64,000 bases of DNA from Rhizobium sp. JAB6 (GCF_003024605.1 NZ_PYJQ01000009.1:1224303-1288302), one strand, 5' to 3'; positions 19,349-28,299 are shown, numbered from the stretch's first letter. Notes: generated by a model from the letters alone, not told the origin. Made by a program: numbers and translations.

Positions 19349-20497
19349 TTATGGGGCTTCCGGCTTCAGTGAAGCGCCCTGGGGGACTAAGCCGTCTTCA
19401 ACAAAACGCCAGATGGCGACTGCAAGCTTTCGAGCCAGCGCGATAACTCCGATCTTGCGAGATCTGCCCGAGCCCGCCCCAAACGTACCCCGATACCACT
19501 GGGACAAAGCGCTTGTCGGCTGATACCTCAACCAGCACCACGCAAGTTCAACGAGAAGCCGCCTCGCGAACCGGTTACCGGCTTTGCTGATCCCTTGATC
19601 ATGCTTCACAGCACCACTCGCATATGGACTTGGTGCCAGACCGAGAAAGCTCGCCAAACACTTTCGATTGGCGAACTGTCGATGGAATACCTCTGACACC
19701 AACAGTACAGCACTCAGTCTGCCAATACCTTTGAGCGTGGCGATGCGGCGAACTTTATCGACATTGGGAATGCCCAATGCACCATCCCGTAGGCCTTCTT
19801 CGAGTTGACGGTCGAGATCACGAATATGCGCGTGGACCAGTTCCAGGCGTTCGAACTCCCTCGTTAGCTCTGCTGCAAGGAATTTGCCGAGTGGTTCGTC
19901 ATCGGCTGTCCTCACCACCTGCAGCCATCCGCGCCAGTCTCCTCCCCAGAGAGCCTTGACCTCACGGACACCGTGAAGATTGAGCAGAGCACGAATGCGG
20001 TTCACGTGGCGTGTCCGCTCTGCCGAGAGTTGTAAGCGTTCCCTGTCAAGACGTTTGGCATCTTCCTCCTCCGGCGTGGGAACACGAACTTCGCGGCATA
20101 CCGTTCGGTCACCCTGATCGAAAGATTTGAACATCATAACCATGGACTCTGCGTCTAGCCGGTCGGTCTTCGCCCTACGGCTTCGCCTGTTGACCAAGAA
20201 GCTGGTGGAGTCGAGTACTGACGTGCGTATGCCTCGCTTCCGCAAGAACCTCGCTAACCAAAAGCCGTCATACCCGGCCTCAAAGCAAACCACGATCTCG
20301 GCGGGACAACCATCCACCTGGGTCGCGCTCATTTGCTCGCGCTCCAGCATCCCGACAAGCGCTGCGGTATCGCCGCCTCGAACCTGCCGAAGCTTCACGC
20401 GATCTGAGTTGGGAGAAAGCACTGCAACTAGCCATGTCGATTTGCTCAACTCAATGGCTGCATACACTGACACACTGGGCTTGGCATTCTCGTTCAT
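19349..20497 (-). CDS. IS110 family transposase (second, unrelated copy)
   Basis: A 382-residue transposase of the IS110 type but of a different subgroup from the copy at 16864. The first acidic position is Glu16 (AAIELSKSTW) instead of the common Asp; the others are in VCFEAGYDGFW and KTDRLDAESM. The C-terminal domain has IATLKGIGRLSAVLL and the catalytic-Ser region. The start at 20497 (MNENAKPSVS) is preferred because the upstream frame to 20575 has a non-family leader. The element lies directly downstream of the reverse transcriptase gene and may have inserted next to it. Confidence 0.9.
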   Translation of the reverse strand: MNENAKPSVSVYAAIELSKSTWLVAVLSPNSDRVKLRQVRGGDTAALVGMLEREQMSATQVDGCPAEIVVCFEAGYDGFWLARFLRKRGIRTSVLDSTSFLVNRRSRRAKTDRLDAESMVMMFKSFDQGDRTVCREVRVPTPEEEDAKRLDRERLQLSAERTRHVNRIRALLNLHGVREVKALWGGDWRGWLQVVRTADDEPLGKFLAAELTREFERLELVHAHIRDLDRQLEEGLRDGALGIPNVDKVRRIATLKGIGRLSAVLLVSEVFHRQFANRKCLASFLGLAPSPYASGAVKHDQGISKAGNRFARRLLVELAWCWLRYQPTSALSQWYRGTFGAGSGRSRKIGVIALARKLAVAIWRFVEDGLVPQGASLKPEAP

Positions 20498-20615
20498 CGG
20501 AGGCCTCCTCGTTGTCGATGAAGCGGATAAGCCGGGCGGCTCGTCCATAGCATCTACAACGAAATCCATCCCCATTCCGCGCTCAAGATGGCTTCCCCAC
20601 GGCAGTTCATCAGGG

Positions 20616-22184
20616 CTAAATCAAACTAGCCGACATGTCCGGTGAAATGGGGAGCACTCCAGGAGTCGTCATTAGGGACTTGGTATCTGACAACCAGCCG
20701 TGTCTGAATCCCTCATAACCTAACAGCCAGGTCCAATCGGTTAAAACGCTCTCTTCGGAGATTTGCGCTTCCCAGCGAGCTTTCGGAAGCGCTGCAAATC
20801 CCAATCCCTTGCTGCTTATGTCCAACAGTATCAAGGCCAACGCGCTAGACGGGGTGTTTTCAGCAAGGTCGCAGATACGTTTAGAAAAGACGGGGCGTTT
20901 AAGTCCTCTGATCGTATGGAGTAACCATATGGCCTCGTATAAATGCCCATTCTCAAGGTTCCGCTCAGCCAAAACCAAGAACCGGTCTACAATCCTCCTG
21001 GCGGAGACCTTATTTGTTACGTGCTGGAGATTCAGCAATATTCGACAGATGCGCTCCATTGAGTTTGGGGCAACAACAGCGGCCTTGAGAAGGAATGATT
21101 CCATACCTTCGATATCTGATGGTTGAACCGTCGAACTCTCGATGACAGACAGTGCGTAGTTGATAACCGGGTCTGATGCAAATTCAGCCTGGAGCCTCAG
21201 GCATAGGTTTAGGAATTCTCGCAAGCGTGCTCCCGATAGCCTACCCCTTCTATGGGAAAGAAACGCCCCGATTTCCGACGTCCATGCACTCTGTTGTGAC
21301 GCAATAATCCTCTCAACCGACGTTTTACTACCGTTGATGTCAAGGCCATAAGCTCGGTAAATAGTCGTTATCACTGAAAGAACGTTTTCCGCCCTCTCCA
21401 ATGTCTCGACTCCAATCGTCCAATCATCTTGGAGACGGTCAACCGATTCGAAGCCAATTGACGGGCATTTCGTATGAAAATCCACGTCAATCCTGGCCGA
21501 GATGATTTCCGCGAGAATTCTAGACGTTTCGGGGCCGATCGGAATGCCTATGGTCTGGTTTCTGTTACACGCCCGTACGAGAACGTCTAGGCGATCTGCG
21601 AGCGATCCCTTGTAAGAGGACATCGCTGATTTAACTTGCTCTTTCCCGTATGCTGCCCAAGGGATCGAGTGGGTATAAATGGACGGATAGAATCGGGTGA
21701 TATCAGTCTTCACCAACCAATCAGATGTAGCCTCCAGATAGGCCTTCTTTGCCCGATGCAAAGGGAAATTTATCCCTTTAATCGACCTATCGAAGGTTTC
21801 GGAGACCCGAATTTCATCTGCAGAGAAAGTTTGCTTCGAAAGCCACTTTTGCACCGATGCCCAATTTTGCGAAAGCTCATGAGTCAACAAAGCTTGGGGG
21901 ACTGGGTGCGTGATATGAATATTACGGCGCTCGTAACCACGCTTCGGTTTCGTGATGATTTCTGCTTCCGCACTATCGACATCATAGGTGTAAGCATCAC
22001 GTCGCTTTTTCTTCAAAGCCGTCTTGCCAACCTTCTCATTTGTGGAGAAGACCTTTGCTGCCCTCCATTCGCCGAGAATTTCAACCGACGAAGCGCCAAA
22101 GTCGGCAGTTGTAAATGTTGGTGGCAGCTCCTTCGGAAAATAACCTTTCGAAAGAAGGGCCTTCTGAATGTCGATGCTCGGCAT
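20616..22184 (-). CDS. Defence-type reverse transcriptase (Abi/UG-like RNA-directed DNA polymerase)
   Basis: A 522-residue protein. Reverse transcriptase motif A is KTDITRFYPSIYTHSIPWA (Asp161), motif B is GIPIGPETSRILAEI (about 213-227), motif C is RLQDDWTIG (Asp253, Asp254; the usual aromatic before the Asp pair is Leu-Gln), and the motif D region is GLDINGSKTSV (about 280-290). After about residue 315 the protein becomes helical and repeat-like (315-465) without a maturase, X or HNH domain, so it is not a group II intron protein. The IYTHSIPWA and IPIGPxTS forms are typical of the Abi and unknown-group reverse transcriptases, several of which are shown to protect against phages. No partner gene or retron-type RNA gene was recognised. 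It ends close to an IS110 element. The precise class is not assigned. Confidence 0.85.
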   Translation of the reverse strand: MPSIDIQKALLSKGYFPKELPPTFTTADFGASSVEILGEWRAAKVFSTNEKVGKTALKKKRRDAYTYDVDSAEAEIITKPKRGYERRNIHITHPVPQALLTHELSQNWASVQKWLSKQTFSADEIRVSETFDRSIKGINFPLHRAKKAYLEATSDWLVKTDITRFYPSIYTHSIPWAAYGKEQVKSAMSSYKGSLADRLDVLVRACNRNQTIGIPIGPETSRILAEIISARIDVDFHTKCPSIGFESVDRLQDDWTIGVETLERAENVLSVITTIYRAYGLDINGSKTSVERIIASQQSAWTSEIGAFLSHRRGRLSGARLREFLNLCLRLQAEFASDPVINYALSVIESSTVQPSDIEGMESFLLKAAVVAPNSMERICRILLNLQHVTNKVSARRIVDRFLVLAERNLENGHLYEAIWLLHTIRGLKRPVFSKRICDLAENTPSSALALILLDISSKGLGFAALPKARWEAQISEESVLTDWTWLLGYEGFRHGWLSDTKSLMTTPGVLPISPDMSASLI

Positions 22185-22408
22185 GGAATCTATATCGTGT
22201 GTTTGAGTTTATCCTAGATGAAAGGAGCACATTCAAATCAAGGTTGCAAATCAACGTAAGGCCTCGGGACGCGATTTGATGTTATCCATGGCTGACGGGA
22301 CGGGTCTCACGCGCGTTACCGGTCTCTGATGGCCTCCCCAATTCCGCTGCAATCCCCCGTTTAAACCTTCTCCCATCACATCCATCCTGGCCCGGGAGAA
22401 AAGCCTCA
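22185..22408. promoter_or_regulatory. Divergent promoter region between the reverse transcriptase and ddl
   Basis: These 224 bases must contain promoters for both divergent genes. No strong -35/-10 pair is evident and no ribosome site precedes the reverse transcriptase ATG. For ddl, GGGAG stands about ten bases before the ATG. If the reverse transcriptase uses a non-coding RNA, as some defence systems do, its 5' side would lie here. Confidence 0.4.
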
Positions 22409-23473
22409 ATGTCGAAACTGCGCGTCGCCGTTCTATTTGGCGGTCAGTCCACCGAGCATGAGGTTTCCGTCATGTCGGCCCGCAATGTCGTCAAGGCGAT
22501 CGATGGTGGGCGATACGAGATCGTGCCGATCCTGATCGATCGCGCCGGGCGCTGGCTGCTGGTGGAGGAGAAGGGCGGCGCGCTGCCGGAGCCGGTTGCC
22601 TATGAGGGCCGGCAAGTCTGCCTGGTTCCGGGCGGCAAGGGCCGGCTGCTGGCGCTGGAAGGAACTGGTGCGCGCGAGCTGCCTGCGGTTGATGTGCTCT
22701 TTCCGGTGCTGCATGGGCTGAACGGCGAGGATGGCTCCATTCAGGGTCTCGCCCAGATCGTCGGCCTGCCTCTCGTCGGCTGCGGCATTCTGGGTTCGGC
22801 CAACGCGATCGACAAGGATATGGCAAAGCGCCTGCTGCGCGAGGCCGGTTTGCCAGTGGCGCTTTCCGTCACGCTGACGCGCGGCGACAAGCCCGATTTC
22901 GATGAGATCGTGAGCACGCTCGGCTCGCCCGTCTTCGTCAAGCCGACGCGCCAGGGCTCGTCGGTGGGCGTCAGCAAGGCGCAGGATGCCGCGGCCTTCG
23001 AGACAGCACTTGCCGAAGCTTTCCGGCATGACCGCAAGGTGCTGGTGGAAGAATTCGTGCGCGCCCGCGAGATCGAATATGCCGTGCTGGAGCAGCCGGA
23101 TGGCGCACTCTTCGTCTCCGTGCCGGGCGAAATCGCGACGGCGGCAACGCACGGCTTCTATTCCTACGAGGCGAAATATCTCGATCAGAACGGCGCCGTC
23201 GTCACCGTGCCGGCGGATATTCCGCCCCAGACGGCGGAGGTGCTGAAGCGCATGGCGGCGGATGGTTTTCGCGCGCTCGGATGCGAAGGGCTGGCCCGCG
23301 TCGATTTCTTTCTGCGGCCGGATGGCAGCGCCGTCATCAACGAGATCAACACCATGCCCGGCTTCACCAATATCAGCATGTATCCCAAGGCCATGGATGC
23401 CTCGGGCATTTCCTATCCGGAGCTTATCAGCCGGCTGATCGAGCACGGGCTGGCGCGGGCGCGACAGGGGTAA
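22409..23473 (+). CDS. ddl: D-alanine--D-alanine ligase
   Basis: A 354-residue cytosolic ATP-grasp ligase joining two D-alanines for the peptidoglycan precursor (EC 6.3.2.4). Family motifs are VAVLFGGQSTEHEVSVMSA at the N-terminus, FPVLHGLNGEDGSIQGLA, PVFVKPTRQGSSVGVSK, VEEFVRAREIEYAVL, and the metal-binding C-terminal ARVDFFLRPDG...VINEINTMPGFTNISMYP. It is a stand-alone copy outside the main mur cluster, of the longer DdlA-like form. It marks the return to chromosomal backbone after the island. Confidence 0.95.
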   Translation: MSKLRVAVLFGGQSTEHEVSVMSARNVVKAIDGGRYEIVPILIDRAGRWLLVEEKGGALPEPVAYEGRQVCLVPGGKGRLLALEGTGARELPAVDVLFPVLHGLNGEDGSIQGLAQIVGLPLVGCGILGSANAIDKDMAKRLLREAGLPVALSVTLTRGDKPDFDEIVSTLGSPVFVKPTRQGSSVGVSKAQDAAAFETALAEAFRHDRKVLVEEFVRAREIEYAVLEQPDGALFVSVPGEIATAATHGFYSYEAKYLDQNGAVVTVPADIPPQTAEVLKRMAADGFRALGCEGLARVDFFLRPDGSAVINEINTMPGFTNISMYPKAMDASGISYPELISRLIEHGLARARQG

Positions 23474-23510
23474 TCCAAGAGCGGCGGCAGGTTTCGGTGC
23501 CGCCCGCCGG

Positions 23511-23858
23511 TCAGACCTTTTCCTTCTTCTTGGTCTTCACCTTCGGCTCTGCCGGTGCATCCGGCGTCGGTGCCAAAAGCTTTCTGAGCGAAGCGATCTT
23601 GTCCTTCACCAGCGGGCGGAAGCGGCTGGCGCGATAGGGCATGTCGGCGGCGCCATAGCCTTCCGGGCCGTCGTCATTGCCGCGATGGATCTCCTCCAGC
23701 TTGACGCCGATGAAGGTGCCGTCGACATAATGCGTGTATTCGCCGACCCAACGGATGGTGTAGATCGTCCCCTTGCGGATCAGCTGATCGATGCTGACAT
23801 GCTTGAACGTATCGTCGATACAGACGACCTTCTGGCCCACATGGAAATCGTAGCTCAC
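23511..23858 (-). CDS. Conserved protein of unknown function
   Basis: A 115-residue protein beginning with SYDFHVGQKVVCIDDTF, a beta-rich module (about residues 1-70) that resembles a small SH3/KOW-like barrel, followed by a charged tail rich in Lys and Pro. A GTG at 23858 is chosen because GAGGAGG stands eight bases before it; the frame extends to 23957 without a ribosome site. No catalytic motif is visible. It converges on ddl and follows the AraC regulator on the same strand after about 117 bases. Confidence 0.7.
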   Translation of the reverse strand: MSYDFHVGQKVVCIDDTFKHVSIDQLIRKGTIYTIRWVGEYTHYVDGTFIGVKLEEIHRGNDDGPEGYGAADMPYRASRFRPLVKDKIASLRKLLAPTPDAPAEPKVKTKKKEKV

Positions 23859-23975
23859 CCTGCCCTCCTCGAAGCGACGAAATAGAATGGCCCCTGCCGC
23901 TAAGGCAGGAACATGGCGAGATATCGGCAAACCCACTGCAGTTCGCTCCCGGAACAAATATCCGGCAAACTGCCT

Positions 23976-24854
23976 TCATCCGCCGCTGAGAAAAGCCGCA
24001 TCCGTCGCAGGTGGTCGGCCGAACAATTTGCGGTATTCGCGCGTGAACTGCGTCTGGCTGTCATAGCCGACCTCGAATCCGATCTCTCGCGCACTGCCCT
24101 CGTGAAGAAGCAGCCGGCGACGCGCCTCCTGCAGCCGGATGAGCGCCCGATATTGCAATGGCGTCATCAATGTCACGGCCTTGAAATGCCGATGAAGCGA
24201 TGTGGGGCTCATTCCCGCCATGTCGGCCAGTTTGCCGATGCTTATGGCCTCGGCGAAATGGCGCTTGATCCAGTCGGTGACGCGGCCGATCTGCGCCAGA
24301 TTGGTTCCCTGCGTGGCGAGCTGCCTCAGCATCGGCCCGAGTTCGCCGCGCAGCAGCCGGTAATAGAGTTCAAGCTTGGCAAGCTTTGCCATCATCTCGA
24401 TATCGTCAGGCGTGTCCAGGCAGGAGACGAGCCGCAATGCGGCGCTCACGATCTCCGGCGTCTGCTGCGACACCGCGATTCCCGTATGATTGCGGGGCTC
24501 CGCCGCATGGGTCGCCGGAGCTTCCGCAAGAAGCTTTGCGATCTCCTCCCTCTCCAGTTCGAAGGAGAGCGCCAGATGCGGGCTGGCAGGATCGGCCTGC
24601 TCGATCCGCGCAGATACGGGCAGATTGACGGTCGCGATGAAATATTGCGAGGAATCGACGCTGAAAACCCGCTCTCCCAGCCGGATCGTCTTCGTTCCCT
24701 GCAATACCATGCAGATCCTCGGGCTGTAGACGGCGTCCGTGGGCAGCGTCGGCTGCTCAACCCTGTAAAGCGTCAGCCCCTGCACCTCGGTCGTCTGCTT
24801 CTGAACGGCAGCGTGCCGGCTGATCAGCTCGCGCAACTGCGTCGACGGTTCCAT
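23976..24854 (-). CDS. AraC family transcriptional regulator
   Basis: A 292-residue regulator. The N-terminal half (about residues 20-170) is the AraC_N cupin-like sensor (YSPRICMVLQGTKTIRLGERVF), and the C-terminal 100 residues carry two helix-turn-helix motifs (IGKLADMAGMSPTSLHRHFKAVT and REIGFEVGYDSQTQFTREYRKLFG). It is divergent from the SDR gene at 25037, 182 bases away, and very likely controls it; such AraC/SDR pairs are common. Effector unknown. Confidence 0.9.
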   Translation of the reverse strand: MEPSTQLRELISRHAAVQKQTTEVQGLTLYRVEQPTLPTDAVYSPRICMVLQGTKTIRLGERVFSVDSSQYFIATVNLPVSARIEQADPASPHLALSFELEREEIAKLLAEAPATHAAEPRNHTGIAVSQQTPEIVSAALRLVSCLDTPDDIEMMAKLAKLELYYRLLRGELGPMLRQLATQGTNLAQIGRVTDWIKRHFAEAISIGKLADMAGMSPTSLHRHFKAVTLMTPLQYRALIRLQEARRRLLLHEGSAREIGFEVGYDSQTQFTREYRKLFGRPPATDAAFLSGG

Positions 24855-25036
24855 AAATCCGGCTTTCGATGATGGCGGCGTTTCCCCTCCATCATATCGC
24901 CAACAGGCAAAATTGGAAGGATCGTATGAAAGTCTGGTCCTTCTGCCCTAACGCTTGGATATCAGTCGCTCCTAGATTTGCTCAAGGCGATCCTTCGACA
25001 GAAGGCTGCCAAAACATGCAAAAGAAGGAGCAGAAC

Positions 25037-25888
25037 ATGAGCGACACACCCGTATGGTTTATCACAGGATCGTCCGCGGGCCTGGGATTTGAGCTTGCAA
25101 GATCCGTACTCGAGCGGGGCTGGCGAGCCGTTCTCACGGCAAGGCACCCCGAGCAGCTGGAGGCCCTTACCGCCGAGCACGGAGGACGCGCTTTGGCACT
25201 CCCGGTCGATGTTACCGACGTCTCCACGATCCGCGCCGCAGTGGCCGATTCCATTGCCGCTTTCGGCAGGATCGACGTGCTCGTCAACAATGCGGGCTAT
25301 GGTTATCTCGCAGCCATCGAGGAAGGCGATGAGGAGGGCGTACGCAAGCAGTTCGAAACGAATCTCTTCGGCCTCATCAATGTCACCAAGGAAGTATTGC
25401 CCGGTATGCGTGCCCGTAAAAAGGGCCATATCGTCAATATCTCGTCCCTGGGCGGCCTCGTCGCATTCGCCGCGACGGGCTACTACCACGCAACGAAGTT
25501 TGCCGTGGAAGCGATCTCGGAATCGCTGTCATACGAGGTTGCACCGCTCGGCCTGAAGGTAACGATCGTCGAGCCCGGAGCATTTCGCACCAATTGGGCC
25601 GGACGCTCGATGGTCGAGTCACCGATCCGGATCGACGACTATGACGACACCGCCGGAAAGCGTCGCCAATCCACGAAGGCTTCCTCCGGCAACCAGCCGG
25701 GCGATCCCTCACGCGCAGCGGCCGCCATCATAAAGGCGGTCGAAGCCAAGGAGCCGCCGCTTCGATTGCTGCTGGGCGCCACAGCACTTGATGTCGCCTA
25801 CAGGCGTCTCGAAGCGCTGAAAGCGAATTTCGATGCCTGGAAAGATGTTACGCTGAGTGCCGACTTTCCTGACGTCCGGAAAGACTGA
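25037..25888 (+). CDS. SDR family oxidoreductase
   Basis: A 283-residue NAD(P)-dependent short-chain dehydrogenase. The cofactor motif GSSAGLGFE is at the N-terminus, VNNAGYGYLAAIEE near residue 85, the catalytic Ser in NISSLGG and Tyr/Lys in YYHATKFAVEA, so the active site is complete. The ATG at 25037 follows AAGGAG. It is divergent from the AraC regulator, which probably controls it. The physiological substrate cannot be read from the sequence. Confidence 0.9.
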   Translation: MSDTPVWFITGSSAGLGFELARSVLERGWRAVLTARHPEQLEALTAEHGGRALALPVDVTDVSTIRAAVADSIAAFGRIDVLVNNAGYGYLAAIEEGDEEGVRKQFETNLFGLINVTKEVLPGMRARKKGHIVNISSLGGLVAFAATGYYHATKFAVEAISESLSYEVAPLGLKVTIVEPGAFRTNWAGRSMVESPIRIDDYDDTAGKRRQSTKASSGNQPGDPSRAAAAIIKAVEAKEPPLRLLLGATALDVAYRRLEALKANFDAWKDVTLSADFPDVRKD

Positions 25889-26096
25889 CTTTCTCGCAGG
25901 CGCGGGCATCGCGCGCCATCGCCGGTGGCACCCGATTACGCGCCTGCGAGAACAGGACGAATGTCGCCGTCCCGATCAATGAAACGGTGACAAAGCAAGC
26001 GTTGACAAGGCCCATGGAAGGCTGAAGATTGCGCTTCGTTCAAGCCGCCGTAAGGCGTTGCTTCCACATCCGATACCCGCAAGGCTCGTTGAGTTC

Positions 26097-27281
26097 ATGC
26101 CCACTCTCCGCCTCATTGCCGATGATTTGACCGGCGCGCTCGATACCGCCGTCGAATTCGTCGGCGTCTACGGTCCGATTGCGGTGGAGCGCAGCGGCGC
26201 GCTTTCCAAAAACCTGCCGGATTGTCTCGCAGTCGACAGCGGCACCCGAGAGAAATCGGCCGCCGAAGCGGAGGCCGTCGTCGCCGGCATCGCGCCGCTG
26301 CTGCAGGGCGCCGATCTCGCCTTCAAGAAGGTGGATAGCCTGTTTCGCGGCCCATGGGCCGTGGAACTTGCGGCCTGCTTCCGGCTCGGCCATTGGCGGC
26401 ATTGCATTCTCGCGCCAGCCTTTCCTCATCACGGGCGACATACAAGAGGCGGACGGCAGGTGCTTTACGCCGGCAAGGACGCCTGGCGCGACATCAGCGG
26501 CGATATCGCCGCGCACCTGCGCGCCGAAGGTTTGCCGGCCTTCAACACGCCGCTCGATAACCTCGAAGGCCAGCCCATTCCGGATGGCATCCATGTTTTC
26601 GATGCCCATGCGGATGGTGATCTGGATGCCGTCATCGCATGGGTGTCCTCGCAGCTGGAGGGACCCGTCCTCTGGAGCGGCACCGGCGGCCTCGCCCGTG
26701 CTCTGGCGCGCAATATCGAGCTGGCGACCCATCCTATGGCTCGCACCATAAAGGACAAAAACGAACGCCACCCGACGCCATCGGTCCCCATCTCGCGCAG
26801 GCTGCAAAGGCCGGTGCTCGGCCTGTTCGGCTCGGACCAGCCGATCACGCTGGCGCAGCTCCAGGCCTGCGGGCCCAATTGGCTGAAACTTGCGGAAGGT
26901 GCCGATGCCGGCGCCATCCGTCATCAAATCCAGCAAAGCGGCGTGGCCATGGTCAGTCTCGACCTGCCGGCGGGGCTTGAACGCGATGATGCCGCAAGGC
27001 GGATCGCGGCGAGCTTCGGCACCATGGCCAACGCGCTGCCGGCTCCAGGCACATTGATCGTCGCCGGTGGCGAGACCCTGCGCAATCTCTGTTCGGCGCT
27101 CGAAGTATCAGCTCTCAGCATCACCGGCCAAGCGGCACCCGGCCTCCCCCGCTCGACGATCGTCGGCGGCCCTTGGGAGGGCACGACGGTCATTTCCAAA
27201 TCGGGCGCATTCGGCGGCCCTACCCTATGGCGCGACCTCCTGAGTGAAAACGGGCTGATTGCCGGAGGAGAAGAACCATGA
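26097..27281 (+). CDS. dtnK: Four-carbon acid sugar kinase (DUF1537), D-threonate kinase-like
   Basis: A 394-residue cytosolic kinase of the OtnK/DtnK (DUF1537) family. The N-terminal domain has LRLIADDLTGALDTAVEF and KKVDSLFRGPWAVEL; the C-terminal nucleotide-binding domain has GLFGSDQPIT, LIVAGGETLRNL and the glycine-rich tail. The stop overlaps the start of a pdxA-type gene (ATGA), the arrangement known for D-threonate catabolism, in which the kinase makes D-threonate 4-phosphate and PdxA2 oxidises it to dihydroxyacetone phosphate. Substrate is inferred from this pairing. Confidence 0.8.
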   Translation: MPTLRLIADDLTGALDTAVEFVGVYGPIAVERSGALSKNLPDCLAVDSGTREKSAAEAEAVVAGIAPLLQGADLAFKKVDSLFRGPWAVELAACFRLGHWRHCILAPAFPHHGRHTRGGRQVLYAGKDAWRDISGDIAAHLRAEGLPAFNTPLDNLEGQPIPDGIHVFDAHADGDLDAVIAWVSSQLEGPVLWSGTGGLARALARNIELATHPMARTIKDKNERHPTPSVPISRRLQRPVLGLFGSDQPITLAQLQACGPNWLKLAEGADAGAIRHQIQQSGVAMVSLDLPAGLERDDAARRIAASFGTMANALPAPGTLIVAGGETLRNLCSALEVSALSITGQAAPGLPRSTIVGGPWEGTTVISKSGAFGGPTLWRDLLSENGLIAGGEEP

Positions 27282-28294
27282 CGCGGCATCTGGCAATCAC
27301 CATGGGCGATCCCGCCGGCATCGGCCCGGAAATCATCGTCAAGGCCGCAGCCCGGCTGAAGGATCGGCTTGCCGATGGTAAGCTGAAGCTAACGATCATC
27401 GGCAGCGGCCCTGCCCTGCGCCTCGCCGAACGGCAGCTCGGCCTCGACATGGAAATCCCGCAAACACGGCTGGAGAGCGATTGGCCGAACCTCTGCTTCA
27501 TTCAGGCCGACGCCGAGGGAGAGCCGATTCTTCCCGGCCGGCTCTCCGCCGATGGCGGCCGCATGGCCTTCAGGGCCATCGAGAAGGGCGTTCAGCTTGC
27601 TATGTCGGGCAAGGTCGGCGGCATCGTCACGGCCCCGCTCAACAAGGAAGCGCTGAACAAAGCCGGCTTCCATTATGCCGGCCATACCGAACTGCTGGCG
27701 GAGCTCACCGGCGCGCGTGGCTCCGTGATGATGCTCGCCCATGGCAATATGCGCGTCAGCCATGTCACCACCCATGTCGCGCTGCAGGATGTGCCGAAGC
27801 GTCTGACGCCGGAGCGCCTGCGGCTCGTCATCGATCTCACCGACAAGGCGCTCAAGAATCTCGGCAGCGCCAACCCGAAGATCGCGGTGGCGGCGCTCAA
27901 TCCGCATGCCGGCGAAGGCGGTCTCTTCGGCCGGGAGGATATCGACATCTCCGCGCCGACCATCGCCAAAGCCGCCGCCGGCGGGCTCGATATCGTCGGC
28001 CCGGTCCCCGGCGATACCGTCTTCGTCAAGCTGCGCGCCGGCCAGTATGACGCCGTCATCGCCATGTATCACGATCAGGGTCATATCCCGGTCAAGCTGC
28101 TCGGTTTCGAGATCGATCCCGCGACGGGCAAATGGATGGATCTTTCCGGAGTCAACATCACCCTCGGCCTGCCGATCGTGCGCACCTCGGTCGATCATGG
28201 CACGGCTTTCGACATCGCCGGCAAGGGCATCGCCAATGAGCGCAGCCTGATCGAGGCGATCGAATTCGCGGAGAGGCTGGCGGCTGCCTATTAG
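27278..28294 (+). CDS. pdxA2: PdxA-type dehydrogenase, likely D-threonate 4-phosphate dehydrogenase (PdxA2)
   Basis: A 338-residue NAD- and metal-dependent oxidative decarboxylase of the PdxA family. The sequence begins LAITMGDPAGIGPEIIVKA, contains the conserved GHTELLAELTG, the metal-binding HVALQDVP and MYHDQGHIPVKLLGF, and ends with RTSVDHGTAFDIAGKG. The gene is translationally coupled to the DUF1537 kinase. Such coupled copies act in acid-sugar catabolism, not in pyridoxine synthesis, so an annotation as vitamin B6 enzyme would probably be wrong. A GGAGGAG precedes the ATG inside the kinase gene. Confidence 0.88.
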   Translation: MTRHLAITMGDPAGIGPEIIVKAAARLKDRLADGKLKLTIIGSGPALRLAERQLGLDMEIPQTRLESDWPNLCFIQADAEGEPILPGRLSADGGRMAFRAIEKGVQLAMSGKVGGIVTAPLNKEALNKAGFHYAGHTELLAELTGARGSVMMLAHGNMRVSHVTTHVALQDVPKRLTPERLRLVIDLTDKALKNLGSANPKIAVAALNPHAGEGGLFGREDIDISAPTIAKAAAGGLDIVGPVPGDTVFVKLRAGQYDAVIAMYHDQGHIPVKLLGFEIDPATGKWMDLSGVNITLGLPIVRTSVDHGTAFDIAGKGIANERSLIEAIEFAERLAAAY

Positions 28295-28299
28295 CAGCC

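Larger units (their letters stand above)
16230..22200. mobile_element. Accessory island with three insertion sequences and a reverse transcriptase gene
   Basis: Between tRNA-Thr and ddl the housekeeping gene order stops and is replaced by an IS110 transposase (16864-17877), an IS3-family orfAB pair with a broken end (17955-19094), a second unrelated IS110 transposase (19349-20497) and a reverse transcriptase gene (20616-22184). The DNA of the reverse transcriptase looks visibly richer in A and T than its neighbours. I found no long repeat of the tRNA 3' end at the far side and no integrase gene, so the way of entry is not shown. Confidence 0.7.

Noticed and set aside
16222..22240. Attachment-site repeat of tRNA-Thr at the far end of the island
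   Set aside because: Only an 8-base match (TTCAAATC) was seen near 22235, which is expected by chance.
22185..22408. Retron msr-msd RNA
   Set aside because: No pair of inverted repeats flanking a structured region was visible, and the protein lacks the retron-type motif pattern.
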